Part shown: in pieces, positions 56,275 to 64,000 of the stretch
How the letters are laid out: each line of letters opens with the position of its first letter
How positions within the stretch are numbered: position 1 is the stretch's first letter
Origin: Streptomyces sp. HPF1205
GTDB lineage: Bacteria; Actinomycetota; Actinomycetes; Streptomycetales; Streptomycetaceae
Assembly (NCBI RefSeq): GCF_020400825.1
Contig: NZ_JAINVH010000018.1
Span: 62,001 to 126,000, forward strand
Direction: 5' to 3'
DNA length: 64,000 bases
Made by a program: the position numbers and the translations under genes
Notes under the pieces: model-generated
Seen by the model: the letters and a program-made list of their open reading frames with translations, nothing else
Databases searched by the model: none
Told to the model about the DNA's origin: nothing

Positions 56275-57198
56275 TCACGCCGTCGCCTGGACGCCGTTAC
56301 TCGCCTCGGCGCCGTCCCGCGGCGCGTCCCCCGGACCGCCGGGGTTTTCGTCCTCGCCCCCGCCGATGTTCTCGTCCTCGCCCTTGTCCTCGCCCTTGTC
56401 CTCGTCCTTCTTCGCCCGCGCGGCCAGGATCTCGGCGCGCTCGCGGCGCAGCAGCACCACCCAGCCGACCGGGACCATCGCCGAGAACAGCCACCACTGG
56501 ATCGCGTACGCCAGGTGCGGGCCGATGCTGCTGTGGTCCGGCTCGGGGATCAGGGCCGGCGAGGACGGCTTGCCGCCCGGCGACACCGACACCATCTCCA
56601 TGTAGCCGCCCACCAGCGGTTCGGGCACGTCCCCGGCCAGCACGCGGCTGCTGATCAACTGGGTCTGGCGCGGCGGCAGGCCGCCATGGTTGCGGATGCC
56701 GGTGGAGGCGGTGGTCTCGTCGGGCCGCAGCCGCCCGGTGACGGTCACCTCGCCGGAGGGCGGCGCCGGGATCCTGGGGAACGTGTACGGGTCGTTGCCG
56801 CTGGAGATCCAGCCCCGGTTGACCAGCACCGCCCGGCCGTCGTCCATGACGAACGGGGTGATCACGTGGTAGCCGATCTGCTGGCCGCCCGCCTGGTCGT
56901 CGGCGCCGGTGTTGCCCGCGGTGCGGTTGCGGGCCACGACCTCGTGCGCGGTGTCGAAATGACCCCGCGCGCTGACGGCCTTGTACAGGTCCCGCCGCGG
57001 GACGTCGAAGCCCGGGTGCGTCACCGACTCCACCGGTACCGGCGGGGCCGACAGGGCTGCCGCGATGAGGTTGTTGTTCGCCACCCGGTGCTCGTGCCGG
57101 TGGAGCTGCCAGAAGCCCAGCCTGATCATCACGGGGATCATCACCAGGCCGAGGAGGGTGAGGATCACCCACTGGCGGGACAACAGGAAGCGGTACAC
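56275..57198 (-). CDS. SURF1-family cytochrome oxidase assembly protein
   Basis: 307 residues from GTG 57198. N-terminal membrane helix (about 11-27, LTLLGLVMIPVMIRLGFWQL) with the SURF1 start motif FWQLHRHEHR. The central domain is in the periplasmic space (VLVNRGWISSGNDPY, the SURF1 NRGW signature). A second helix is at about 228-250 (WWLFSAMVPVGWVVLLRRER), with an acidic Glu/Asp/Gly/Lys-rich cytosolic tail of about 45 residues. It assists haem A oxidase assembly. The tail is longer than usual. Confidence 0.88.
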   Translation of the reverse strand: MYRFLLSRQWVILTLLGLVMIPVMIRLGFWQLHRHEHRVANNNLIAAALSAPPVPVESVTHPGFDVPRRDLYKAVSARGHFDTAHEVVARNRTAGNTGADDQAGGQQIGYHVITPFVMDDGRAVLVNRGWISSGNDPYTFPRIPAPPSGEVTVTGRLRPDETTASTGIRNHGGLPPRQTQLISSRVLAGDVPEPLVGGYMEMVSVSPGGKPSSPALIPEPDHSSIGPHLAYAIQWWLFSAMVPVGWVVLLRRERAEILAARAKKDEDKGEDKGEDENIGGGEDENPGGPGDAPRDGAEASNGVQATA

Positions 57199-57359
57199 CC
57201 CACGACGGTACAACTCGGCCGCGGGGCCGGGGCGGGTAGGGGTCGGGTAGGGCCGGGGCGCCGCCGGGCGTACGCGTGGGGCGGGCGCGGCGGTACGGGC
57301 CCGGGGCCGTACGCGGGGCGGCCGTACCCGGGGCCGTACGCGGGTCCGGTCTCCCGGGA

Positions 57360-57611
57360 TCAGGCGGAGGCGGCGGACTCGGCGTGGTCGACGATGCCGA
57401 CCCCGCCCTCCGCCTTCGCGCAGTGGGCGCAGCAGTAGAAGCGGCCGTCGACCTCCACGCCGTGGCCGATGATCTGCACCCTGCAGTGCTCGCAGATCGG
57501 GGCCAGGCGGTGCACGGCGCACTCGAAGCAGTCGAAGACGTGCACCGCCCCCTGGGCGTGCACTTCAAAGGTCATCGCGTAGTCGTTTCCGCAAACCTCG
57601 CATCGGGCCAT
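57360..57611 (-). CDS. Small zinc-ribbon-like protein
   Basis: 83 residues. Several Cys pairs: ARCEVCGNDYAMTFEV, HVFDCFECAVHRL, PICEHCRVQIIG and FYCCAHCAK, enough for two or three zinc sites. ATG 57611. The pattern is of the conserved actinobacterial 'prokaryotic metallothionein/rubredoxin-like' small proteins; no defined role. It lies upstream of the SURF1 gene on the same strand, after a 161-base gap. Confidence 0.8.
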   Translation of the reverse strand: MARCEVCGNDYAMTFEVHAQGAVHVFDCFECAVHRLAPICEHCRVQIIGHGVEVDGRFYCCAHCAKAEGGVGIVDHAESAASA

Positions 57612-57686
57612 GCGCCAAGGCTGCGGTGCGCCGCGGGGCGGGGCAAGCCGGGCGGTGGCGCGTCCCGGCACATCCACCCGAAGGGC

Positions 57687-58802
57687 TCATCCGTGCACCC
57701 CGGGGGCGGGCACGACCGCTTCCAGCAGCTCGGTGAACCTGCGCTCGTCGATGACCGGGGTACCGAACTGCCGCGCCTTGACGACCTTGGTGGTCGACGA
57801 ACCGGGATCGTTGGTGACCAGGAGGCTGGTGAGACGGCTGATGGAGGAGGCGACGTGCAGGCCCGCGTCGGTCGCGCGGTCCTCCAGCAGTTCCCGGTCC
57901 ACGCCCGTGTCCCCGGAGAACGCCACGCGCATGCCCTGCACCAGCGGCCCGCCCGGGGCGAGCCGGCCCGGGTTGGGGTACGGGCAGGGCGGCCGCCTTC
58001 GGGCCGGACGCCAGCCGGAGCGCGGGACGGAGCCGTACACCCGGCCGTACCGCGGCTCAGGCACGCGGTCGGACCACTCGGTGAGCGGGCGGCAGGCGTG
58101 CAGCGGCAGCGGCAGCCCGGCCGCCGCCGCCAGGTGCAGGCTGGGGCGGAACGTCTCGGCCAGCACCCGGGCGTCGTCCAGCGCGTGGTGCGCCCTGCGC
58201 TGCACCACCCCGTAGTGCGCCGCCAGCGTCTCCAGCTTGTGGTTGGCCAGCGGCAGCCGCAGCTCCTTGGCCAGCACGATCGTGCACAGCCGGTGCTCGA
58301 CCGGCGCCGCGGCACCGGCCCTGGCGAACTCCCTTGCCAGCATCGACCAGTCGAAGACCGCGTTGTGCGCCACCAGTACCCGGCCGGCCAGCCGCTCCGC
58401 GAGGTCGGCGGCGACGTCCGCGAACAGCGGGGCGTCGGCGAGCATCGCGCCGGTCAGCCCGTGGATCCACACCGGGCCCGGGTCGCGCTGCGGGTTCACC
58501 GGCGAGTACCAGTGGTCCTGGACCTCCCCGCGCCCGTCGAGCCGGTAGACCGCCGCGGACACTATGCGGTCGTCCCTGCCGAGCCCGGTGGTCTCCACGT
58601 CGACCACGGCGTACCCCTCGGGGTAGCCGGCCGGCCACGGGGCCGGCCCGGCCGGCGGCGGGACGCCGGGGCCCGGGTGCGGGTGCCCGGCGGCCCGGGG
58701 GCCCCCGGTGTCCCCGATCGCCCCGGTGTCCCCGAGCGCCTCGGCGGCCTTGGTGTCCCCGGTGGCCTCGGCGTCCTCGGTCAGGTTGTCCGGCATGGTC
58801 AT
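57687..58802 (-). CDS. DEDDh 3'-5' exonuclease with BRCT domain
   Basis: 371 residues from ATG 58802 (58796 is also possible). N-terminal 55 residues are low complexity (Glu/Asp/Gly/Thr, then Pro/Gly). Exonuclease about 58-230: YAVVDVETTGLGRDDRIVSA (DxE), VLVAHNAVFDWSMLAREF, RRAHHALDDARVLAE (HxxxxD). A Pro/Arg-rich linker of about 60 residues precedes a BRCT domain (about 285-365: GMRVAFSGDTGVDRELLEDR, TSLLVTNDPGSSTTKVVKAR). Similar to the DNA polymerase III epsilon-like proteins of actinobacteria; DNA repair or proofreading is likely. Confidence 0.88.
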   Translation of the reverse strand: MTMPDNLTEDAEATGDTKAAEALGDTGAIGDTGGPRAAGHPHPGPGVPPPAGPAPWPAGYPEGYAVVDVETTGLGRDDRIVSAAVYRLDGRGEVQDHWYSPVNPQRDPGPVWIHGLTGAMLADAPLFADVAADLAERLAGRVLVAHNAVFDWSMLAREFARAGAAAPVEHRLCTIVLAKELRLPLANHKLETLAAHYGVVQRRAHHALDDARVLAETFRPSLHLAAAAGLPLPLHACRPLTEWSDRVPEPRYGRVYGSVPRSGWRPARRRPPCPYPNPGRLAPGGPLVQGMRVAFSGDTGVDRELLEDRATDAGLHVASSISRLTSLLVTNDPGSSTTKVVKARQFGTPVIDERRFTELLEAVVPAPGVHG

Positions 58803-58925
58803 CGAATATAGGGGCCGGCGCCGACAGCCCGCCGCCGCCCGGTGCCTCCTGCCGGTCCGCACACCGTTCGTACTTGTCGGTAACAAGGTCTGGCGGGCGC
58901 GCGCCGCTGCCCCTATGGTGCGGAC

Positions 58926-59861
58926 ATGCCGCAACTGCCCGATGTCGTGCTGTGGTCGATACCCGCGTTCGTGCTGCTCACCGTGGTCGAGATGGTGAGC
59001 TTCCGGATTCACCCCGACGAGGACGCCGAGGGGTACACCGGCAAGGACACGGCGACGAGCCTGTCCATGGGATTCGGCAGCCTGTTCACCGACGCGCTGT
59101 GGAAGCTGCCCGTGGTGGCGATCTACTCCGCGCTGTACGCCGCCACCCCGCTGCGGGTGCCGGTGCACTGGTGGACGGTGCTGCTGATGCTCCTGGCGCA
59201 GGACTTCTTCTACTACTGGTCGCACCGCGGCCACCACGTGATCCGGCTCCTTTGGGCCTGCCACGTGGTCCACCACTCCAGCCGCAACTTCAACCTCTCC
59301 ACCGCCCTGCGGCAGCCGTGGACCAGCCTCACCTCCTGGCCCTTCTACCTGCCGCTGGTCGCCTTGGGCGTGCACCCGGCCGCGTTGGCCTTCTGCTCCT
59401 CGGTCAGCCTCGTCTACCAGTTCTGGATCCACACCGAACGGATCGGCACCCTGCCCGCGCCCGTGGAGTTCCTGTTCAACACCCCCTCCCACCACCGCGT
59501 GCACCACGCCTCGCAGGGCGGCTACCTGGACCGCAACTTCGGCGGCATCCTCATCGTCTGGGACCGCCTGTTCGGCTCCTTCACCGCGGAGACCGAGCGC
59601 CCGGTCTACGGCCTGACGAAGAACATCTCCACGTACAACCCGCTGCGGGTCGCCACCCACGAGTACGCCGCCATCGCCCGCGACGTGGCAGCCGCCCGCA
59701 CCTGGTCCGACAAGCTGCGCCACCTCGTCCTGGGCCCCGGCTGGCGCCCCGCCGCGCAGGCGGCCGCGCACCCGGCCGCGCAGGCGGCCGCGCACCCGGC
59801 CGCGCACCCGGCCGAGGCGGCTCCCGTCGCGGGCGAGTCCGTGGGCGGCGCCGCCGCGTGA
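58926..59861 (+). CDS. Sterol desaturase-family membrane hydroxylase/desaturase
   Basis: 311 residues, about four membrane segments. All three His motifs of the fatty acid hydroxylase superfamily are present: SHRGHHVIRLLW, CHVVHHSSRNFN, and FNTPSHHRVHH. Di-iron oxygenase at the membrane; substrate unknown. The C-terminal 45 residues are an Ala/His/Pro repeat tail (AAQAAAHPAAQAAAHP) coded by an 18-24-bp tandem repeat (59752-59818), length-variable and unlikely to be catalytic. ATG 58926. Confidence 0.88.
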   Translation: MPQLPDVVLWSIPAFVLLTVVEMVSFRIHPDEDAEGYTGKDTATSLSMGFGSLFTDALWKLPVVAIYSALYAATPLRVPVHWWTVLLMLLAQDFFYYWSHRGHHVIRLLWACHVVHHSSRNFNLSTALRQPWTSLTSWPFYLPLVALGVHPAALAFCSSVSLVYQFWIHTERIGTLPAPVEFLFNTPSHHRVHHASQGGYLDRNFGGILIVWDRLFGSFTAETERPVYGLTKNISTYNPLRVATHEYAAIARDVAAARTWSDKLRHLVLGPGWRPAAQAAAHPAAQAAAHPAAHPAEAAPVAGESVGGAAA

Positions 59862-60019
59862 CGGGCAGTCGCGTGGCGGCGCCGCCGTGACGGTGAAGCC
59901 CGCAAGGCGCCGACCGGACGCCCGCGCCGCCGCCTTGTCGGTGGTGGGACTTAAGGTGGGGTGACAGGGCAGGGTGAAAAGCGGCGCACCGGGCGCCCGG
60001 GAGGGAGGTCGCGGCGATC

Positions 60020-61015
60020 GTGTCCGCACTCATCGACACCTACGGTCGGGTGGCCACCGACCTGCGGGTCTCCCTGACCGACCGGTGCAACCTGCGCTGC
60101 ACGTACTGCATGCCGGAGGAGGGCCTGCAGTGGCTGGCCAAGCCCGACCTGCTCACCGACGACGAGATCGTGCGGATGGTGCGGATCGCGGTCACCGACC
60201 TCGGCGTCACGGACGTCCGCTTCACGGGCGGCGAGCCGCTGCTGCGCCCGGGGCTGGTCGGCATCGTCCAGCGCTGCGCCGCCCTGGAGCCCCGCCCCAA
60301 GCTGTCGCTGACCACCAACGGGATAGGTCTGCGCAGGACCGCCGAGGCCCTGCGCGAGGCCGGCCTGGACCGGGTCAACGTCTCGCTCGACACCCTGCGT
60401 CCCGAGGTCTTCCGCACCCTGACCCGCCGCGACCGCCACCACGACGTCCTCGCCGGCCTCGAAGCGGCCCGCGCCGCGGGTATGACCCCGGTCAAGGTCA
60501 ACGCCGTCCTGATGCGGGGGATCAACGACGACGAGGCCCCCGACCTGCTGCGCTGGGCCGTCGACAACGCCTACGAACTGCGGTTCATCGAGCAGATGCC
60601 GCTGGACGCGCAGCACGGCTGGCAGCGCGAGGGCATGGTCACCGCCGAGGAGATCCTGGCGAGGCTGCGCACCCGGTTCGCGCTCACCCCCGAGCCGGAC
60701 GGCGTGCGCGGCTCCGCGCCCGCCGAGCGCTGGCTGGTGGACGGCGGCCCGGTCCGGGTCGGGGTGATCGCCTCGGTCACCCGGCCGTTCTGCCGCGCCT
60801 GCGACCGCACCCGGCTGACGGCCGACGGGCAGGTGCGCAACTGCCTTTTCGCGCGCGAGGAGTCCGACCTGCGCGCGGCACTGCGCTCGGGCGCCGAGGA
60901 CGCGGAGATCGCCGGGCTGTGGAAGGCCGCGATGTGGGGGAAGAAGGCGGGCTCGGGCCTGGACGACCCCTCGTTCCTGCAGCCCGAGCGCCCCATGTCG
61001 GCGATCGGCGGCTGA
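60020..61015 (+). CDS. moaA: GTP 3',8-cyclase MoaA (molybdenum cofactor)
   Basis: 331 residues, GTG 60020. Radical-SAM cluster CNLRCTYC (Cys23, 27, 30), then VRFTGGEPLLRPGL and SLTTNGIGL. The second cluster is in FCRACDRTRLTADGQVRNC. The C-terminal SAIGG includes the Gly-Gly end needed for activity. Converts GTP to 3',8-cyclo-GTP in the first step of Moco synthesis. No other moa/moe gene is adjacent. Terminated by an inverted repeat that includes its stop. Confidence 0.95.
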   Translation: MSALIDTYGRVATDLRVSLTDRCNLRCTYCMPEEGLQWLAKPDLLTDDEIVRMVRIAVTDLGVTDVRFTGGEPLLRPGLVGIVQRCAALEPRPKLSLTTNGIGLRRTAEALREAGLDRVNVSLDTLRPEVFRTLTRRDRHHDVLAGLEAARAAGMTPVKVNAVLMRGINDDEAPDLLRWAVDNAYELRFIEQMPLDAQHGWQREGMVTAEEILARLRTRFALTPEPDGVRGSAPAERWLVDGGPVRVGVIASVTRPFCRACDRTRLTADGQVRNCLFAREESDLRAALRSGAEDAEIAGLWKAAMWGKKAGSGLDDPSFLQPERPMSAIGG

Positions 61016-61071
61016 CCGGGTCGTCGAGACGGCTGGGCGCCCCCGGGCCGGGGGAGGGGATCGACCCGGTC
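61014..61071. terminator. Inverted repeat between moaA and the convergent small gene
   Basis: Arms GACCGGGTCG (61014-61023) and its complement (61062-61071), 38-base GC-rich loop that can itself pair, between stops at 61015 (+) and 61096 (-). Confidence 0.6.
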
Positions 61072-61095
61072 GCCGGCGGCCCGCCCATGTCCCGG

Positions 61096-61341
61096 TCAGC
61101 GCTCGGTGGCCGTCTGCTCCCACTCCCGCAGGGTCACCACGTCCTTGAGGAAGCCCCGCACACCGAGGAACTTCGACAGGTGCTCGCGGTGCTCCTGGCA
61201 CGCCAGCCACGTCTTGCGCCGCTCCGGCGTGTGGATCTTGGGGTTGTTCCAGGCCAGCACCCACACTGCGGGATTCCGGCAGCCCTTGGCCGAGCACACG
61301 GGTATCTGCGGGTCGGCCGCTTCGTTCACTGCGTCAGTCAC
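61096..61341 (-). CDS. Small conserved actinobacterial protein
   Basis: 81 residues. IPVCSAKGCRNPAVWVLAWN and WLACQEHREHLSKFLGVRGF keep Cys-x4-Cys...Cys-x2-His, a likely zinc site. Such proteins are sometimes labelled acetone carboxylase by mistake; I see no basis for that. The ORF uses GTG or ATG at 61341. Function unknown. Confidence 0.78.
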   Translation of the reverse strand: MTDAVNEAADPQIPVCSAKGCRNPAVWVLAWNNPKIHTPERRKTWLACQEHREHLSKFLGVRGFLKDVVTLREWEQTATER

Positions 61342-61574
61342 GACGACCAGTAAACATGGCGACGCCGGGCAGCCACGGGGGGAGCCGCCCGGCGTCGGTT
61401 CATCGCTCCGACGGGGGATGCGGAGCGCGTACGCAGTATGTCACGTGCCCAGCCCGCCGTGGAGTGGATCCCGACGATTGATCTGAGCTTTTCTTGAGGT
61501 TCGGCCTCCGCTTTCACTGGATTTTCACTGGTTCAGACCATTGCGGAGGCGGGCGCCCCGGACGCCGCGGGCGG

Positions 61575-61934
61575 TCAGCCGTGGCCGCGGTGGTCGTCGG
61601 GCGGCTCCGTGACCCGTTCCGGTGTGGGCTCCGCTTGCCCGGGGCCCAACTCCGGCCGGTCGGGCGGCGGGAGGTACGGGTCGGGCGGCTTGGGAGGATT
61701 CTCCCGGCCGGCGTTGGCGACCACCACGGCGATGTACGGCAGCAGCGCGCCCACGACCAACGTCGCCCAAGCGAGCGGGCGTTCGACATTCCACAGCAGG
61801 ACCGTGAGGATCACCGAGACGGTACGGATCGACATCGAGATGATGTACCGCCGCTGGCGCTGGCGGACGTCCTCGGTCAGGCCGGTCCGGGCCCCCGTGA
61901 TCCGGAAGACCTCTCGCTCACCGCGCTTCCGCAT
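61575..61934 (-). CDS. DUF3099 membrane protein
   Basis: 119 residues from ATG 61934. N-terminus KRGEREVFRITGARTGLTED, then two helices (about 32-50, IISMSIRTVSVILTVLLW, and about 53-74, LAWATLVVGALLPYIAVVVA) and a Pro/Glu-rich tail. Matches the DUF3099 pattern of actinobacterial two-helix proteins. A longer upstream frame has no support. Function unknown. Confidence 0.82.
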   Translation of the reverse strand: MRKRGEREVFRITGARTGLTEDVRQRQRRYIISMSIRTVSVILTVLLWNVERPLAWATLVVGALLPYIAVVVANAGRENPPKPPDPYLPPPDRPELGPGQAEPTPERVTEPPDDHRGHG

Positions 61935-62200
61935 AACGTTCCACCGTCCGCTTCGAATGACCGGACGTGCTGACCACGGGGCACAGCACTCCCACCCGGC
62001 ACACTCCACGTTACGCCGCGGCGCCCCCGCCGAGCAGAGCGGGGGCATGGTCGGCACGGCGCCTCACCTGCGCCGTACGGCGGACGGCCGGGTCCGGCAG
62101 GCACCGTAGCGCACCTCAGCCGCCGGGCCGCCTGCCGCCGGGCGGCTCCCCGCCGGGCGGCGGCCGCCCGGCCGCCCACCGGGCTCGGACGGTCGGCCGG

Positions 62201-62752
62201 TCAGCCGGTCAGCCGGCGCAGGCGGTCCGGGGGGACCGTGTCGGTCAGCCACACCCCGTTCGCACTGAGCCGGAACTCGTGGCCAGTGGCGGCCAGGCCC
62301 GCTGCGTCGACCTCCAGGACCACCGGCCTGCCGTGCCGCGCTCCGACCCGGATGGCCGTCTCCTTGTCGGCCGACAGGTGCACGTCCTGCCGGGACATCG
62401 GCCGCAGGCCCTCGCGCAGGATGACCGGCACGGTGGCCGCCCCGGTGCCGTGGTACAGCACGGCGGGCGGCTCGACCGACGCCAGGCCCAGGTCCACGGG
62501 TATGGAGTGCCCCTGGCTGGCCCTGATCCGCCGGCCGTCCCCGGACAGCGCGAACCGCTTCTTGTCGTTGTTCGCCACCACGTGATCGAGTTCGGCCCTG
62601 GAGAAGCTCCGCCCCCTCGCGGCGCACGCGGCGATCAGCTCGTCCACGTCCACCCAGCCGCCCTCGTCCAGCGTGACGCCGATCCTGCCGGGATCGTGCC
62701 GCAGCACGAGCGACAGGAACTTCGACACTTTGACGACCCGCTTCTCGTCCAT
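62201..62752 (-). CDS. kptA: RNA 2'-phosphotransferase (Tpt1/KptA family)
   Basis: 183 residues from ATG 62752; a TTG two codons upstream (62758) is an alternative start. KptA motifs: SKFLSLVLRHDPGRIGVTLD at the N-terminus, RIRASQGHSIPVDLG, AVLYHGTGAATVPVIL, and SRQDVHLSADKETAIRVG, with the catalytic Arg/His set intact. In eukaryotes it removes the tRNA splice-junction 2'-phosphate using NAD. Bacteria have no such splicing, so the substrate here is unclear (RNA or ADP-ribosylation chemistry). Upstream of it, on the same strand, is the TldE gene. Confidence 0.9.
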   Translation of the reverse strand: MDEKRVVKVSKFLSLVLRHDPGRIGVTLDEGGWVDVDELIAACAARGRSFSRAELDHVVANNDKKRFALSGDGRRIRASQGHSIPVDLGLASVEPPAVLYHGTGAATVPVILREGLRPMSRQDVHLSADKETAIRVGARHGRPVVLEVDAAGLAATGHEFRLSANGVWLTDTVPPDRLRRLTG

Positions 62753-62813
62753 CTCCAAGGCCCCCCTCGATCATTTCTCTCTGTTCTCTCTCGGTTCTCC
62801 GCCGGTCCTTGGG

Positions 62814-64000
62814 TCAGACCCCCTGGCTGACCGAGCTCATGTTGAAGTCCGGGACGCGCAGCGGCGGCATCGCGGCCCGCGTGAACCAGTCGCTCCACTC
62901 GCGTGGCAGTGTCCGCTCGGTGCGGCCCGCCTCGGTCGCGCGGCCCAGCAGGTCCACCGGCGACTCGTTGAACCGGAAATTGTTCACCGCGCCGGTGACC
63001 TCGCCACCCTCCACCAGGTAGACGCCGTCCCTGGTCAGGCCGGTCAGCAGCAGCGTGGCAGGGTCCACCTCGCGGATGTACCACAGGCAGGTCAGGAGCA
63101 GGCCGCGCTCGGTGCCTGCGACCATCTCCTCCAGCGAGACGTCGCCGCCGCCCTCCAGCACGAGGTTGTCCGCGGCCGGGGCGAGCGGCAGCCCGGTCAG
63201 GGCCGCGCTGTGCCGGGTGGTCAGCAGCCGGTTGAGCGTGCCCTGCCGTACCCACTCCACCGGGTCCACCGCCAGCCCGTTGTCGAACACCGAGGAGTCG
63301 TCGCCGGAGGCGTGCGCGATCACGAACGGCGCCGCCTCCAGGCCCGGCTCCGCCGGATCGCTGCGCAGCGTCAGCGGCAGCGGCGACAGCTTCTCGCCGA
63401 CCCGCGTACCGCCGCCGGGCCTGCTGAACACCGTGCGTCCCTCGGCGGCGTCTCGCGCGCCGGACGACCAGAGCTGGTAGATCAGCAGATCGGCGACCGC
63501 GGTCGGCGGCAGCAGCGTCTCGTAACGCCCCGCGGGCAGCTCCACCTGCCGCTCGGCCCAGGCCAGCCGCCGGGCGAGGCCGGTGTCCATGGCCAGCGGA
63601 TCCACGTCGGCGAAGTCCCGGGTGGACGCCCCCGCCCACGCCGACCTCGTCCGGTCCGGGGACTTGGCGTTCATCTCCAGGGTGCCGGTCGGCTGGTCGT
63701 GGCGCAGCCGCAGCCCGGTCGAGGTGCCCAGGTAGGTGCTGGTCACCGAGTGGAACGCGAACCCGTACAACTGCCGGCCGCCCGCCGCGGCCGCGCCGAA
63801 CGCCTCGCCCAGCGCCGGGGCGAACCGCGCGAACACCTCCGAGCCGGTCTCGGCCGGCGGCTCGGTGAAGCGCGGGTCCGCCGCCCCGGCGGCCACCAGC
63901 GGCTGCGCGTCCTCGGCCGGTCCGGCCTCCCGGGCCGCCGCCTCGGCCGCCCGGACCAGAGGTTCCAGCCCGTCCGCGGTCACCGCGGAGCGCGAGACGA
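62814..64000 (-). CDS. pmbA: PmbA/TldE-family protein (5' end outside window)
   Basis: The C-terminal 395 or so residues of a TldD/PmbA family protein; the frame stays open to the edge of the window, so the GTG at 63983 is internal. Features: LYGFAFHSVTSTYLGTSTGL, SWAGASTRDFADVDP, PVEWVRQGTLNRLLTTRHSA, LLLTCLWYIREVDPATLLLT, and VNNFRFNESPVDLLG. The non-catalytic TldE subunit partners with TldD in a metalloprotease. TldD is expected just upstream, beyond the window. Confidence 0.9.
   Translation of the reverse strand, partial: VSRSAVTADGLEPLVRAAEAAAREAGPAEDAQPLVAAGAADPRFTEPPAETGSEVFARFAPALGEAFGAAAAGGRQLYGFAFHSVTSTYLGTSTGLRLRHDQPTGTLEMNAKSPDRTRSAWAGASTRDFADVDPLAMDTGLARRLAWAERQVELPAGRYETLLPPTAVADLLIYQLWSSGARDAAEGRTVFSRPGGGTRVGEKLSPLPLTLRSDPAEPGLEAAPFVIAHASGDDSSVFDNGLAVDPVEWVRQGTLNRLLTTRHSAALTGLPLAPAADNLVLEGGGDVSLEEMVAGTERGLLLTCLWYIREVDPATLLLTGLTRDGVYLVEGGEVTGAVNNFRFNESPVDLLGRATEAGRTERTLPREWSDWFTRAAMPPLRVPDFNMSSVSQGV

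Noticed and set aside
59862-60019. Molybdenum-cofactor riboswitch before moaA
   Set aside because: The conserved Moco motif blocks are not seen; only a general GC-rich leader with a weak -10.

Overview
The window is very GC-rich with dense, mostly ATGA/GTGA-overlapping genes, many GTG starts, and a gene set (HTH protein, Asp23/AmaP cluster, ABC-F, LAxTG surface protein, suf-dapD, large cob operon) typical of Streptomyces or a close relative in the Streptomycetaceae. It looks chromosomal; I see no phage, plasmid, transposase, tRNA or rRNA genes. All calls come from reading the translated sequences and motifs; no database search was run.

Layout. 1-3.1 kb: end of the suf iron-sulfur operon (sufS partial, sufU, sufT), then dapD. 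3.4-7.4 kb: a conserved hypothetical, a double TerD-domain protein and an alpha/beta hydrolase. 7.6-16.3 kb: two blocks of an oxidative uronate pathway. One block is uronate dehydrogenase (udh) divergent from 5-dehydro-4-deoxyglucarate dehydratase (kdgD) plus an unassigned TIM-barrel-like protein. The other is an IclR regulator divergent from a ketoglutarate-semialdehyde-type dehydrogenase. Between them lie an ECF-type sigma factor, its partner membrane protein and a methyltransferase. 16.5-22.4 kb: amidohydrolase, LAxTG-anchored secreted protein, and a large Ser/Thr kinase fused through one membrane segment to an extracellular family-5 solute-binding domain.

22.4-40.6 kb: a 13-gene cobalamin operon on the minus strand (cobD-cobQ-cobN-chelatase-cobO-cobB-cobI-cobM-cobL-cbiG/cobJ-cobH-cbiX-cobC), headed by a clear cobalamin riboswitch and promoter. 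Every junction overlaps except cobN/chelatase. That only gap holds a two-repeat, 61-bp-period, type I-E-like CRISPR relic. The operon goes from precorrin-2 to adenosylcobyric acid and cobinamide precursors, but cobG, cobF, cobK and the cobU/S/T steps are not in the window.

40.7-48.3 kb: PiT phosphate transporter with a PHO-box-like repeat, a class II aldolase-like protein, an alpha/beta hydrolase, a paralogue of the 3.4-kb hypothetical, a 132-bp tandem repeat with internal dyad symmetry, a VOC protein, and an ABC-F protein preceded by a 7-codon upstream ORF. 48.9-53.6 kb: HTH protein, enoyl-CoA hydratase, and an Asp23/AmaP envelope-stress cluster. 53.6-64 kb: short-chain dehydrogenase with an atypical active site, GH15 hydrolase, SURF1, Zn-ribbon protein, DEDDh exonuclease-BRCT protein, sterol desaturase-like protein, moaA, small conserved proteins, kptA, and a partial PmbA/TldE protein.

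The most unusual items are the CRISPR relic inside the cob operon, the kinase-binding-protein fusion, the split uronate regulon with shared dyad sites, the palindromic 132-bp repeat, and the short leader ORF in front of the ABC-F gene.
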